Shown: positions 8,107-17,082, counted from the first letter of the stretch. The stretch is 40,834 nucleotides of DNA from Sporomusa silvacetica DSM 10669 (GCF_002257705.1 NZ_LSLK01000097.1:1-40834), one strand, 5' to 3'. Numbers and translations: made by a program. The notes: a model not told the origin generated them from the sequence alone.

Positions 8107-8472
8107 TTGTATATCTCATTATATGACGTCGGGCTGTTTAGTTTGTTTGTGTTACTTGTCATTATTGGTGGCTACCTTATCGCAGTTTTGCGGCGAGCAC
8201 TAGGTGTGCTGTGTTTGGTACGCGGTGTTTTGGATGCACATCAAGGCGATATCGGTGAAACTATCTCGTTATTCAAGGAGACGCTGATCAATATTAATGA
8301 ACTTACCGTAAGTTTGAAGGAAACTACTGACCACACAAATAGGGCCGTCCGGGCCCTGCCAGGCGAATTTACTGATACAGTGGAGGAGTTACGGGAAAGT
8401 TTTGAGACGTTTGCTTTTTATGCCAAGATTGTCGGAGATGTTGTCAAAGCAGTATTTTCGAAGGCGGCCTAG
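8107..8472 (+). CDS. DUF948/YtxG-like membrane protein
   Basis: Protein of 121 residues starting at TTG 8107, five bases behind AGAAGGGG. One N-terminal membrane helix (about residues 9-30, LFSLFVLLVIIGGYLIAVL) is followed by a helical, probably coiled-coil part (ETISLFKETLININELTVSL, then NRAVRALPGEFTDTVEEL). This layout is that of DUF948/YtxG proteins, which usually neighbour YtxH. The gene follows the YtxH-like gene and ends at a very strong terminator, so the two form a small operon. Function is unknown. The family fit is by architecture more than by invariant residues. Confidence 0.65.
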   Translation: MYISLYDVGLFSLFVLLVIIGGYLIAVLRRALGVLCLVRGVLDAHQGDIGETISLFKETLININELTVSLKETTDHTNRAVRALPGEFTDTVEELRESFETFAFYAKIVGDVVKAVFSKAA

Positions 8473-8503
8473 CAGTGCAAGGGATTGCAGCTAGCATATA
8501 ATT

Positions 8504-8556
8504 GCAAAAAGATGATTGAAACCCGCGAATCTCGCGGGTTTCAATCATCTTTTTGC
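8504..8556. terminator. Very strong bidirectional terminator, 25-bp perfect stem
   Basis: Arms 8504-8528 and 8532-8556 are perfect reverse complements with a three-base loop (ATC). The outer part is A-rich on the left and T-rich on the right, giving a T tract in both directions. It sits between the convergent YtxG-like (plus) and marR-type (minus) genes and can serve both. Confidence 0.9.
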
Positions 8557-8610
8557 ATTACAATATACTTTTGTGCCGTACATCTATGATTGAACGGAAA
8601 ATCAAAAAAA

Positions 8611-9042
8611 TTAAGGCAGTTTATGGGCAATTCGCGAGAATTCACTGATAACTTTATCCAAAGAGACTAAGTCGTTCTCACTCAAACACTCAAGTTTATT
8701 CTGTAGCACCGTGATTGTTTGCACTTTTGCCTGTTCACATAGCTCTAATCCAGACGAGGTTATGCTTATTCGGATAATTCTTCTATCAATAGCATCGTAT
8801 TCCCGCTGTACAAGGCCTTCGGTGACTAATTTATCAATAATCGGTGTCATTTGTTGCTTCGACAGGAGTATTTCGTTGGCCAGCTCGGTCATAGTAGCTT
8901 TTTTTTCTCTTACTATTGTTAATACATGAAACTGAATTTGCGTAAGCTGTGGTTTGAAATGTTGGGCGACAGGCCGTATAAACTTTTTATCAAGAAGCGG
9001 AATCAAATGAAATAGTGTTTCGGCAGTTTTTATATGACTCAA
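8611..9042 (-). CDS. MarR family transcriptional regulator
   Basis: About 143 residues from TTG at 9042, eight bases behind AGGAG. A GTG at 9051 overlaps that site and is less likely. The winged helix-turn-helix is clear: LTQIQFHVLTIVRE, TMTELANEILLSKQQMTPII as the helix-turn-helix, then GLVQREYDAIDRRIIRISIT as the wing with the conserved DRR. The gene is divergent from the tolC-acrAB-type operon, with promoters and an inverted repeat between them, so it most likely represses the pump and itself and is released by a toxic ligand. The ligand is unknown. Confidence 0.88.
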   Translation of the reverse strand: MSHIKTAETLFHLIPLLDKKFIRPVAQHFKPQLTQIQFHVLTIVREKKATMTELANEILLSKQQMTPIIDKLVTEGLVQREYDAIDRRIIRISITSSGLELCEQAKVQTITVLQNKLECLSENDLVSLDKVISEFSRIAHKLP

Positions 9043-9064
9043 AAAATTCACTCCTAATTTTATA

Positions 9065-9094
9065 TTGACAATAGGAGACTAAAAGGCGTAAAAT
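9065..9094 (+). promoter_or_regulatory. Probable promoter of the efflux operon
   Basis: -35 TTGACA (9065-9070), 18-bp spacer, -10 TAAAAT (9089-9094). The transcript would start about 105 bases before the tolC-type ATG and carry the inverted repeat 9115-9149 in its leader. Confidence 0.5.
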
Positions 9095-9114
9095 AGTAAA
9101 TAAAGATTTACCAT

Positions 9115-9149
9115 CAATATAAATAAATAATAAATATTTATTTATATTG
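9115..9149. promoter_or_regulatory. Candidate MarR operator (15-bp inverted repeat)
   Basis: CAATATAAATAAATA (9115-9129) and its exact reverse complement (9135-9149) are separated by ATAAA. The right arm overlaps the -10 of the marR-type promoter, and the whole repeat lies just downstream of the pump promoter. Binding here would affect both genes. That MarR is the binder is inferred from position. Confidence 0.6.
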
Positions 9150-9174
9150 TATCACAAATAGTACAGCAAATCAA
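9146..9174 (-). promoter_or_regulatory. Promoter of the marR-type gene
   Basis: Minus strand: -35 TTGATT (9174-9169), 17-bp spacer, -10 TACAAT (9151-9146) preceded by TGA, an extended -10. The -10 overlaps the inverted repeat, which fits autoregulation. Confidence 0.6.
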
Positions 9175-9207
9175 AGAAGAATTCACAAGTTGTAAGGAGA
9201 AAAAAGA

Positions 9208-10539
9208 ATGCTCTCAAACACAATGATTTTAGGAGGTTTTAGTACGAGAAGATACCAGCGATATTTTTGGATAATTGTCCCGATTATCATGTTGATGACT
9301 GTAATTCAGCCGGTGTCAGCCACGGCGGTGGAACTATCGGTAGAAGACTGTGTTGCTCTAGCTTTAAAAAATAACTATGACATCAAATATGCCCAATCGT
9401 CCAGAGAAAAGTACTATTGGGCCATGAAGGAAGCCAAGAAAAACAAAGGGCTTTCCATTGATTTAACCCATACCGACAAGCGGTATAACACTCCGCCGGC
9501 GGACACCGAAACATCTACATATGAATATACGACTAATTTTGATAATCAGATTGCACTTACGCTACCTTTATATTCTGGTGGTAAACTGGAAGGTAAGATT
9601 GAACAGGCCAAACTTGATCTAAAAGTGGCAGAACTTGATATGGATGCAGCCAAACAGCAACTCAAACTGACGGTTGTTACCGACTATCTTACTGTGCTGG
9701 AATACCGTAATAAAGTACGGGTGAATCAGGAGACGGTAACTAACTATGAAGAGCACCTGAAGCTGGTTAAGGATAAATATGACTTGGGTCTGGTGGCCAA
9801 GACCGATGTGTTGTCAAGTCAGGTATCTTTGGCCGGGGCTCAGGATGACTTGATTGAGGCACAAAATAACTATACGAATGCAATAGCTACCCTGAACAAT
9901 GCCATGGGGTTGCCGCATGCTACCGATGTTACGCTGAAAGATGATTTTACCTATGGAAAGTATCCTCAGACACTGGAGGAATGCCTTCAATATGCCGAAG
10001 CTCACCGGCCGGAGCTGGCCCAGTATGAGGCCAAAATCGCCAGTGCTCAGTATGATGTTGATATCGCGAAAAGCGGCCGGCGGCCGACTGTTAACCTGAC
10101 TGCCGAACAGGACTGGTATGACAGCCATTTACCCGGCTCGAAAAACAGTAATTGGCTGTTAAAATTAACTACGTCGCTTAATGTGTTTGATGCTGGCGTA
10201 ACCGACGCTCAGGTAAAGCAATCTTGGCATAATGTGGATATGGTAAAGGATAAGGCCGAGCAGCAGCGTAATACTATCCTGCTGAATGTGCGTGAGTATT
10301 ATTTAAGTATGTATGAAGCAGAGAAGCAGATTGATACCAACAAGGTATCTGTGGAGCAGGCAGAAGAAAGTTTAATGATCCAGAAAGCCCGTTATGAGGT
10401 TGGGATTGGAACCAATCTTGATTTGCGTGACGCGGTATTATCACTGGATTCAGCTAAAAAGGATTATATTCAGGCGTTGTATGATTACAATACCAACAAA
10501 GCGAAACTGGAACAGGCGATGGGTTTGCCGGTACAATAA
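9208..10539 (+). CDS. TolC-type outer membrane efflux protein
   Basis: Protein of 443 residues, ATG at 9208 behind AAGGAG. A long signal peptide (hydrophobic segment WIIVPIIMLMTVI, likely cut after VSATA) is followed by the family's first motif, LSVEDCVALALKNNYDIKYA. Two similar halves follow, each with long helices (for example AELDMDAAKQQLKLTVVTDY and YRNKVRVNQETV; later EQAEESLMIQKARYEVGIG and LRDAVLSLDSAKKDYIQALY), typical of OEP repeats that form the channel and periplasmic tunnel. It is the first gene of an operon with the AcrA- and AcrB-type genes (23 bases to the next start), forming a complete tripartite pump. Presence of this gene implies an outer membrane. Confidence 0.92.
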   Translation: MLSNTMILGGFSTRRYQRYFWIIVPIIMLMTVIQPVSATAVELSVEDCVALALKNNYDIKYAQSSREKYYWAMKEAKKNKGLSIDLTHTDKRYNTPPADTETSTYEYTTNFDNQIALTLPLYSGGKLEGKIEQAKLDLKVAELDMDAAKQQLKLTVVTDYLTVLEYRNKVRVNQETVTNYEEHLKLVKDKYDLGLVAKTDVLSSQVSLAGAQDDLIEAQNNYTNAIATLNNAMGLPHATDVTLKDDFTYGKYPQTLEECLQYAEAHRPELAQYEAKIASAQYDVDIAKSGRRPTVNLTAEQDWYDSHLPGSKNSNWLLKLTTSLNVFDAGVTDAQVKQSWHNVDMVKDKAEQQRNTILLNVREYYLSMYEAEKQIDTNKVSVEQAEESLMIQKARYEVGIGTNLDLRDAVLSLDSAKKDYIQALYDYNTNKAKLEQAMGLPVQ

Positions 10540-10562
10540 CAGTGAAAATGGAGGAATAACAA

Positions 10563-11729
10563 TTGAGTATCAAGGGTTCTAAGCAACTGTATGTTGGATT
10601 GTTTGTTGTAGTTGTTTTGCTTGGCATTGTTGTTGTACACAGCGGAATGTTGTCCAAAACACAACCGACTAATGCCGCTCAGACCGTAGCGGTAAAGGCT
10701 ATGCAAGTAGTAACGCGCGATACGCCAATCAGCCGGGAATTTGTAGGGCAGGTAAAAGCAAAAAGTGAAATAAAAATCATGTCAAAAGTATCCGGTAATG
10801 TTGTGGCGAAGATGGTAAATGGTGGCGACACTGTCTATAAAGGCCAGCCGTTGTTTCGCATAGATAATAAGCAATATCGGTCAGCAATTAATTCGGCAAG
10901 AGCTACGCTGGTTAAATCACAGGCAACCCTTAACAATACACAAAAAGACGTAGAACGTTATCAAAAATTGGCAGCTTTAAAAGGGGTTTCCCAGCAAACT
11001 TTAGATGCTTATATATCTCAGGCCGAAGAAGAAGCGGCTGCGATTGAGGTTAATCAGGCCAGTTTACAACAGGCCATTGAGGACGAGCAGGATACATTAA
11101 TTGTTTCGCCGGTGGATGGGCGCATTGACGTAAATGATGTAAGTCTCGGTTATTATGTGGTAGCCGGTTCCACAACAATGGCTACCGTGTCCTCAATAAA
11201 TCCGGTTTGGGTGCAGTTTAGTATGAGCGAAACTGAGTATCTGAAGTATATTCGCAGTGGTAATGGCTCACTACCTGCCAGTTTTAAAGACCACCTGCAA
11301 CTGATGCTAAGTGACGGCAAGGAATATCCGCTCATAGGTCAGGTAGAGCAAATCGACAGAGGGGTTAGCGATACAACAGGCACGATTACGCTCAAAGCCA
11401 GTTTTGATAATCCGCAAAACTTCCTGTTGCCAGGGATGTTTGCCCGGGTAGTTGTGCAGGAAACAGTGCTGCAGGGAGCATTGATGATCCCACAAAAGGC
11501 GGTTAAGGAAGTGTTGGATAATACGTTTGTTATCGTTGTAACCGGCGATAATAAGGCCGAGAGCAGACAAGTAAAACTGGGAGATAGAATTGGCGATATG
11601 TGGCTGGTGGAAGAAGGCCTGAGTGCCACTGATTGTGTTGTAGTAGAAGGTATTGACAAGGTAAAACAAGGTAATGATTTACAAGTAACAATGATACAAC
11701 CGGATGCACAGACTCCGGCTAAGCAATAG
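10563..11729 (+). CDS. RND efflux periplasmic adaptor (AcrA/MexA type)
   Basis: Protein of 388 residues, start TTG at 10563 eight bases behind GGAGGA. The N-terminus has one membrane-anchor/signal segment (LYVGLFVVVVLLGIVVV) without a lipobox. Then come the first part of the lipoyl/barrel-sandwich domain (SKVSGNVVAKMVNGGDTVY, KGQPLFRID), a helical hairpin (SARATLVKSQATLNNTQKDV), the second lipoyl half (IVSPVDGRIDVNDVSLGYYV) and beta-barrel and membrane-proximal parts (FLLPGMFARVVVQ). It links the TolC-type channel to the RND pump. It follows the tolC-type gene by 23 bases and precedes the pump gene by 11. Confidence 0.93.
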   Translation: MSIKGSKQLYVGLFVVVVLLGIVVVHSGMLSKTQPTNAAQTVAVKAMQVVTRDTPISREFVGQVKAKSEIKIMSKVSGNVVAKMVNGGDTVYKGQPLFRIDNKQYRSAINSARATLVKSQATLNNTQKDVERYQKLAALKGVSQQTLDAYISQAEEEAAAIEVNQASLQQAIEDEQDTLIVSPVDGRIDVNDVSLGYYVVAGSTTMATVSSINPVWVQFSMSETEYLKYIRSGNGSLPASFKDHLQLMLSDGKEYPLIGQVEQIDRGVSDTTGTITLKASFDNPQNFLLPGMFARVVVQETVLQGALMIPQKAVKEVLDNTFVIVVTGDNKAESRQVKLGDRIGDMWLVEEGLSATDCVVVEGIDKVKQGNDLQVTMIQPDAQTPAKQ

Positions 11730-11740
11730 GGGGCGGTGTC

Positions 11741-14700
11741 ATGGCTAATTTCTTCATTAATCGCCCTATTTTTGCAATCGTTTTGTCAATTATTATTACC
11801 TTATTGGGCACAACTGCCGCCTTTACCCTGCCGGTAGCGCAATACCCGCAAATTTCGCCACCGACAATTTCAGTAAGTACCACTTATCAGGGAGCCAATG
11901 CGGATGTTGTTGATCAAACTGTTGCCCAGGTCATTGAAGAACAAGTCAATGGGGTCGAGGATATGGTGAACATGTCTTCCACCAGTACAGATTCCGGTTC
12001 TTACTCATTAAGCATTCAGTTTGAAACAGAGAAAGACTCTGATACGGCAGCCGTACAAGCGCAAAACCGGGTAGCGCAGGCCAATGCCTCTCTGCCCAGT
12101 ACGGTGCAAACAACCGGGGTTACAACCCGCAAATCTTCGCAAGATATGTCGATGATTTTTACTCTCTGGTCGCCAAGCGATAATTATGATGCCAATTTCT
12201 TAAAAAACTATGGCAGTATTTATATGATTGATGATATCAAACGGGTCAAAGGTGTTGGCGAAGTATCGGCCTTTGGCTCAGATTACAGTATGCGAATATG
12301 GCTGCAGCCGGAAAAAATGGCGCAATTGGGGATTTCCGTTGGTGAAGTGACTTCTGCAATTGAAACACAAAATGTGCAGGCAGCGGCCGGTGCTTTTGGT
12401 AAGATGCCGACGGCTTCACAGCAGCAATTCCAGTATACGGCCAAGGTAAAAGGCCGTCTCACAGATGCGAAAGAATTTGAAAATATCATTGTCCGTTCGA
12501 AAACAGACGGTTCGTTTGTCCGGATTAAGGATATTGCCCGGGTAGAATTGGGCAGCAAGGAATATAATTTTGATAGCTTGGTGAACGGTCATGTGGCAGC
12601 TGGATTTGCTGTCAAATTAAACAGTGATGCCAATTCCTTAGAGACCATCAGCAATGTGAAAACCGTGCTGGAAAAAGCGTCGAAGAATTTCCCAGCCAAT
12701 ATGGAGTATAAAATTGTTGTCGATAACACCGAGTTTGTACGCGAATCAATGCAGGAGGTAGTAAAAACCTTTGCCGAAGCACTGCTGTTAGTTTTAATTG
12801 TGGTGTTTGTTTTCCTGCAGAATGCGCGGGCCACGCTAATTCCCTTGCTGGCAATTCCGGTATCACTATTGGGTACCTTTGGGGCCTTTAGTGCACTTGG
12901 CTTTACCATCAACACGCTTACATTATTTGCGATGGTGCTAGCTATCGGGCTTGTTGTTGATGATGCTATTGTTGTTATTGAAGCTGTTGAGTATCATATG
13001 CGATATTCCGGACTTTCGCCACTGGACGCCACCAAGCGGGCAATGAGTGAGGTTTCCGGTCCGGTTGTTGCGATTGCGTTTGTATTGGCGTCCGTATTTA
13101 TCCCTGTGGCTTTTTTTGGCGGCACTACCGGAATTTTGTACAAACAGTTTGCGCTAACCATTGTGGTATCAATGGCTTTATCAGCCGTTGTCGCTTTGTC
13201 ATTAACGCCAGCACTGTGCGTATTGTTGCTTAAACCCCATAATTCAGAGGCACACAGTGGTTTGTTGGCCCGATTTTTTAGCAAGTTCAATAACTGGTTT
13301 GAGCGAAGTGTGGCGCGGTATGGCAGCGGGCTGAGCAAGCTTATTCCCCAAGCCCGTCTGTGTCTTGTTTTGCTGGCGGTGTTACTCATCTTGACCGGAG
13401 GTTTATATAAATTGGTGCCGTCTTCCTTTGTGCCTGATGAAGACCAGGGCTTCTATATAACGGCCATCACGTTGCCGGAAGCATCCAGCTTGAATAGGAC
13501 GATGGAGGTCATGCGCCAATTTAACGAAAAAGTAAGTGCCCAGCCAGGAGTCCTCAATATCATGTCGTTATCAGGTATGGATATATTGGGCGGAGGCACC
13601 AAGACTAATGCGGGCGCTATGTTTATTTCCCTGGATTCCTGGGCAGAGCGTCAAAAGCCCGAACTACAGGTAAAAGCCGAAATAAGTCAGACTTTACTGA
13701 GTGGAGCCCAATTTCCGGAAGGTACGGTGGTTTCTTTTGCCCCCTCCGGCCTGCCAGGGCTGGGAATGGTCGGCGGCTTTACCTTGATGCTGGAAGACCG
13801 GAGTGGCGGCTCGTTGGCTGATCTGGACAGTATGGCCCAAAAATTTGTGGCGGCTGCGAAAGAACGTCCGGAGATTGGATCCATTACTTCTACCTTTAAA
13901 TCCAATACACCAAGCTATGAATTTGAGGTAGACCGGGAAAAGGCTGAACAAATGGGTGTGGCCATTGATGATGTATTTACGGCATTGCAGGTATTTCTTG
14001 GCGGCAGCCAGGTTAACGATTTTAATAAATTTGGCCGGGCCTATAAGGTTACGGTGCAGGCAGAACCTTCATTTCGCAGTGATGTAAATGCGACCCGGTT
14101 TCTTTATGTAAAAAGCTCCAATGATACAATGGTGCCGTTAAATACCCTGCTTAAACCCAAGAAGATTAACGCACCAACTGTCATTACCCGGTTTAATGGG
14201 GTGAAAGCTGTTCAGATCAGTGGCACACAGGCTTCTGGGTATAGCTCCGGCCAAGCCATGACTGCTCTGGAAGAGGTGGCAGCGCAAACCTTATCCAATG
14301 GTTATACCTACGAATGGTCTGGTCAAAGCCGTGAGGAAAAACTCTCCGGTTCCCGGGCACCGCTTGTATTTGGGATGGCGATTGTCTTTGTCTTTTTGTG
14401 TTTGGCTGCTCTTTATGAAAGCTGGAGTGTTCCCTTTGCGGTATTGCTTTCAGTGCCAACCGGTGTTTTTGGGGCCTTCCTGTTTCAGTATGTACGCAAT
14501 TTAGAGAATAGCGTATACATGCAAATCGGGTTAGTAATGCTTATTGGTCTGGCAGCCAAGAATGCGATATTAATTGTCGAGTTTGCCAAAGTCAGAGTTG
14601 ACAATGGGATGAACCCGGTACAGGCCGCCATCGAAGCGGCAAAAACCCGTCTTCGTCCGATTATTATGACGTCATTGTCCTTCATTATTGGCTGCATTCC

Positions 14701-14890
14701 GTTAGCAGTAGCGACCGGCGCCGGCGCCGGTGCCAGAAATTCGATGGGTACGGCAGTTGTGGGCGGAATGTTTACCGCTACTGCGCTGGGAATATTTTTA
14801 ATCCCTGTTCTCTTTGTCGTGGTGGAAAAGGTAACAGAAAAGCTTACTAACTGGCGAAAAGCCCGGAAAAGGTCTGTAACTACAAATTGA
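11741..14890 (+). CDS. RND family multidrug efflux pump, AcrB/HAE1 type
   Basis: Protein of 1049 residues, the usual AcrB length, ATG at 11741. The N-terminus MANFFINRPIFAIVLSIII is the family signature. Two halves are seen, each with a membrane helix, a large periplasmic domain and further helices. The proton relay is intact and even numbered as in E. coli AcrB: Asp407-Asp408 in GLVVDDAIVVIE and Lys940 in GLAAKNAILIVEF. It is an inner-membrane drug/proton antiporter working as a trimer with the two upstream gene products. Substrates cannot be read from the sequence. No clear terminator follows; a 7-bp hairpin (AAATTGA/TCAATTT, 14884-14901) overlaps the stop. Confidence 0.95.
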   Translation: MANFFINRPIFAIVLSIIITLLGTTAAFTLPVAQYPQISPPTISVSTTYQGANADVVDQTVAQVIEEQVNGVEDMVNMSSTSTDSGSYSLSIQFETEKDSDTAAVQAQNRVAQANASLPSTVQTTGVTTRKSSQDMSMIFTLWSPSDNYDANFLKNYGSIYMIDDIKRVKGVGEVSAFGSDYSMRIWLQPEKMAQLGISVGEVTSAIETQNVQAAAGAFGKMPTASQQQFQYTAKVKGRLTDAKEFENIIVRSKTDGSFVRIKDIARVELGSKEYNFDSLVNGHVAAGFAVKLNSDANSLETISNVKTVLEKASKNFPANMEYKIVVDNTEFVRESMQEVVKTFAEALLLVLIVVFVFLQNARATLIPLLAIPVSLLGTFGAFSALGFTINTLTLFAMVLAIGLVVDDAIVVIEAVEYHMRYSGLSPLDATKRAMSEVSGPVVAIAFVLASVFIPVAFFGGTTGILYKQFALTIVVSMALSAVVALSLTPALCVLLLKPHNSEAHSGLLARFFSKFNNWFERSVARYGSGLSKLIPQARLCLVLLAVLLILTGGLYKLVPSSFVPDEDQGFYITAITLPEASSLNRTMEVMRQFNEKVSAQPGVLNIMSLSGMDILGGGTKTNAGAMFISLDSWAERQKPELQVKAEISQTLLSGAQFPEGTVVSFAPSGLPGLGMVGGFTLMLEDRSGGSLADLDSMAQKFVAAAKERPEIGSITSTFKSNTPSYEFEVDREKAEQMGVAIDDVFTALQVFLGGSQVNDFNKFGRAYKVTVQAEPSFRSDVNATRFLYVKSSNDTMVPLNTLLKPKKINAPTVITRFNGVKAVQISGTQASGYSSGQAMTALEEVAAQTLSNGYTYEWSGQSREEKLSGSRAPLVFGMAIVFVFLCLAALYESWSVPFAVLLSVPTGVFGAFLFQYVRNLENSVYMQIGLVMLIGLAAKNAILIVEFAKVRVDNGMNPVQAAIEAAKTRLRPIIMTSLSFIIGCIPLAVATGAGAGARNSMGTAVVGGMFTATALGIFLIPVLFVVVEKVTEKLTNWRKARKRSVTTN

Positions 14891-15024
14891 TTTCTCAATT
14901 TATAGACTGTTGGAACTTTTTTTCTTGATATCCATAGTTTTCTAACTAAATTCAAAAAAAGGCTATGTATGATAGAACTATCGACACAGAGAAAATCTGA
15001 TTGAGTAGAAGGAGCGTATCACAT

Positions 15025-15324
15025 ATGAACAAAATGGCTAAGAAAATAATTATTTACTCCATGGTAGGTTTGTTTCAGCTGGGGTTAGGTGTTTCTGCAA
15101 TCGAAGCAGCAGCAGCACCGGAAGTATCTCCCTGGCAGCAACAACAGGACAACGACAAGCAGCAACAGAAACAAGGAAACAATAAACGCCAACAGGAACA
15201 AAATAATGATAGACAGCACCAGCAACAAGACGGTGATAAGCAACATCAGGATCAGGGAGACAATAAGCATCAGCAGGAACCGGGCAATGATAAGCCTTGG
15301 CAGGAGCAAGACGGCGACAAGTAG
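15025..15324 (+). CDS. Small secreted Gln/Asn/Asp-rich repeat protein
   Basis: Protein of 99 residues from ATG at 15025 behind AAGGAG. An in-frame TTG at 15001 is rejected because the ribosome binding site lies downstream of it. A signal peptide (NKMAKKIIIYSMVGLFQLGL, likely cut near IEAAAA) precedes a low-complexity mature part made of imperfect units of about 8-10 residues rich in Q, N, D, K and H (such as QQQDGDKQHQ and DQGDNKHQQ). Such a sequence is probably disordered and hydrophilic. The next gene shares the same ribosome binding site and signal peptide almost exactly, so the two arose by duplication. Function unknown. Confidence 0.7.
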   Translation: MNKMAKKIIIYSMVGLFQLGLGVSAIEAAAAPEVSPWQQQQDNDKQQQKQGNNKRQQEQNNDRQHQQQDGDKQHQDQGDNKHQQEPGNDKPWQEQDGDK

Positions 15325-15358
15325 TAAAATCTTAATTAAGTAGAGGAGCGTATCACAT

Positions 15359-15688
15359 ATGAACAAAATGGCTAAGAAAGTAATTATTTACTCGATGGTA
15401 GGTTTGCTGCAATTTGGTTTAGGGGTTTCCGTAATTGAAGCTGCGCACAGACAGTCTGAGCCGCCGCGGCAGGAACAAGGTGATGACAGAGAGCACCAGG
15501 ATCAGGAACGGGAGCGCAGAATCCAAAAAGAAAATGAACGGCATGAGCGTGAAATGCGGCGTCGCGACCATGAAAGCGAGCGAGAATGGCACGAACGCCA
15601 AGAACGGGAAAGAGAAAGACATGATAAGGCCTTAGAGACGATTGCCGGGCTTATTTTAGGAATAATAGCAAGTGGGAATAACAACTAA
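15359..15688 (+). CDS. Small secreted Arg/Glu-rich protein, paralogue by leader
   Basis: Protein of 109 residues from ATG at 15359 behind GAGGAG. The signal peptide (NKMAKKVIIYSMVGLLQFGL) matches that of the preceding gene at most positions. The mature part differs: highly charged and helical (RERRIQKENERHEREMRRRD, then ESEREWHERQERERERHDK), ending in a hydrophobic, glycine-containing stretch (ALETIAGLILGIIASGNNN) that may be a membrane-contacting helix. It ends just before a terminator, so the two genes likely form one transcript. Function unknown. Confidence 0.75.
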   Translation: MNKMAKKVIIYSMVGLLQFGLGVSVIEAAHRQSEPPRQEQGDDREHQDQERERRIQKENERHEREMRRRDHESEREWHERQERERERHDKALETIAGLILGIIASGNNN

Positions 15689-15705
15689 TTTTGTTATTTT
15701 AAGAG

Positions 15706-15748
15706 AAACCTGTTTTTCTGCCTGATTGGCAGGGAAATAGGTTTTTTA
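15706..15748 (+). terminator. Intrinsic terminator after the small secreted pair
   Basis: A 17-bp stem with three G-U pairs (AAACCTGTTTTTCTGCC, loop TGATT, GGCAGGGAAATAGGTTT) runs straight into a T tract. Confidence 0.8.
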
Positions 15749-15815
15749 TATATCTTATCCGAATTTTGTGGTAGAATTTAATGCATATGTTGTTATTGTA
15801 GTTGAGGTGGATGTC

Positions 15816-17027
15816 ATGAAGTTGAAATTTTTTAATAGCTTAGACCGTAATTATGTTTTATTTCTTTTGTCTACTGCCTTTGTGGGGATTGCGCAAAGTG
15901 TCGATGGTGCAGCGTTGACCAATTATCTAAAAGAGGGTTTAGGCATGATGATTTTGGAGCGTTCCGCATTGGAATTTCCACGGGAGATGCCAGGATTATT
16001 GATGGTTGGCGTTATTGGTATGCTTTCCTTTCTCGGGGATGTCAAAACCATGCTGGTGGGCAATTTATTTTCTGCTGTAGGGATGTTCGCCATGGGGATT
16101 ATTCCGGCTGAATACAGTTATATTGTACTTAGTATTTTTGTTTATAATCTAGGGACACATGTTTATCTGCCGTTATCCAACAGCATAGGTATGAGTTTTG
16201 CCAGTGCCGGTGATTTGGGAAAAAAATTAGGGCAGATGAATGCGGTTAATACCTTGGCATTGGTTTGCGGTAGCGCTATCTTATGGATGTTGTTTAAATT
16301 TATTCACATTAGTTATATGACAGCGTTTACTATTGGCGCTATTGCTTTTTTGCTGGCAGCGGTTCCACTTTTCTTTATGCAGCCAGTCCACTCCGTGAGA
16401 AAGGCGGGCCGGTTTATTTTCAGAAAAGAATATCGGCTATATTATTGGCTCTGTGTACTCTACGGCGCCCGCAAGCAGATATTTATTACTTTTGGTCCCT
16501 GGGTGCTGGTAGATGTCTTTCGTCAGCCTGTTACTACCATGACGATGCTGTTTTTTATTGTATCAATTGCCGGTGTTTTTACTAAGCCGTGGATTGGTCG
16601 GATGATTGATCATCTGGGAGAAAGGTTTGTGCTTAGCAGTGAAGCCCTTGGCTGTTTTCTTGTTTGTTTAGGCTATGCGTTTGCTGACAACATATTTGGA
16701 GCGCAGTGGGCAGTTCTTGTTATATGTATGTGTTATATTCTGGATCAGATGATGACTGCCGTGAGTATGGCCAGAGCTACCTATATGAAAAAAATTGCAG
16801 TGCAACCAGAGGATGTATCCCCAAGTTTGTCTTTGGGGATCAGCATAGATCACCTTGTAACCATGTTTTTGCCGATTTTCGGTGGTTTGGTTTGGTATAA
16901 CAGCGGGCCGAACGGTTACAAATATGTCTTCATGGGCGGGGCGGTTATTGCGCTTTTGAACCTTATTTCGACAAGATTTATCCAAATAGACAGCCCTAAA
17001 GCACCAGTGCAAACCAGCCAGGTTTGA
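15816..17027 (+). CDS. Major facilitator superfamily transporter
   Basis: Protein of 403 residues from ATG at 15816, behind GAGGTGG. An in-frame start at 15768 has no ribosome binding site. About twelve hydrophobic segments are visible, in two sets of six, with a basic loop between (QPVHSVRKAGRFIFRKEYR) and GRMIDHLGERF as the second-half loop 8-9 motif. The first-half signature is replaced by LSFLGDVKTMLVGN. Substrate unknown. It is followed after 139 bases by metA, which has its own promoter, so a link to methionine metabolism is not shown. Confidence 0.85.
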   Translation: MKLKFFNSLDRNYVLFLLSTAFVGIAQSVDGAALTNYLKEGLGMMILERSALEFPREMPGLLMVGVIGMLSFLGDVKTMLVGNLFSAVGMFAMGIIPAEYSYIVLSIFVYNLGTHVYLPLSNSIGMSFASAGDLGKKLGQMNAVNTLALVCGSAILWMLFKFIHISYMTAFTIGAIAFLLAAVPLFFMQPVHSVRKAGRFIFRKEYRLYYWLCVLYGARKQIFITFGPWVLVDVFRQPVTTMTMLFFIVSIAGVFTKPWIGRMIDHLGERFVLSSEALGCFLVCLGYAFADNIFGAQWAVLVICMCYILDQMMTAVSMARATYMKKIAVQPEDVSPSLSLGISIDHLVTMFLPIFGGLVWYNSGPNGYKYVFMGGAVIALLNLISTRFIQIDSPKAPVQTSQV

Positions 17028-17061
17028 CTAAGGGATTATCATTGTTGCAGTCAGAAAAAAC

Positions 17062-17082
17062 GCAATAAATGTTATTTATTGC
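17062..17082. promoter_or_regulatory. Inverted repeat at the metA promoter
   Basis: GCAATAAAT (17062-17070) and ATTTATTGC (17074-17082) form a perfect 9-bp repeat around GTT, overlapping the -35 of the metA promoter. It may be an operator; as a terminator it would lack a T tract. Confidence 0.4.

Noticed and set aside
15001..15024. TTG at 15001 as start of the first small secreted protein.
   Set aside because: The ribosome binding site AAGGAG lies after it, and the paralogous next gene starts at the equivalent of the ATG at 15025.
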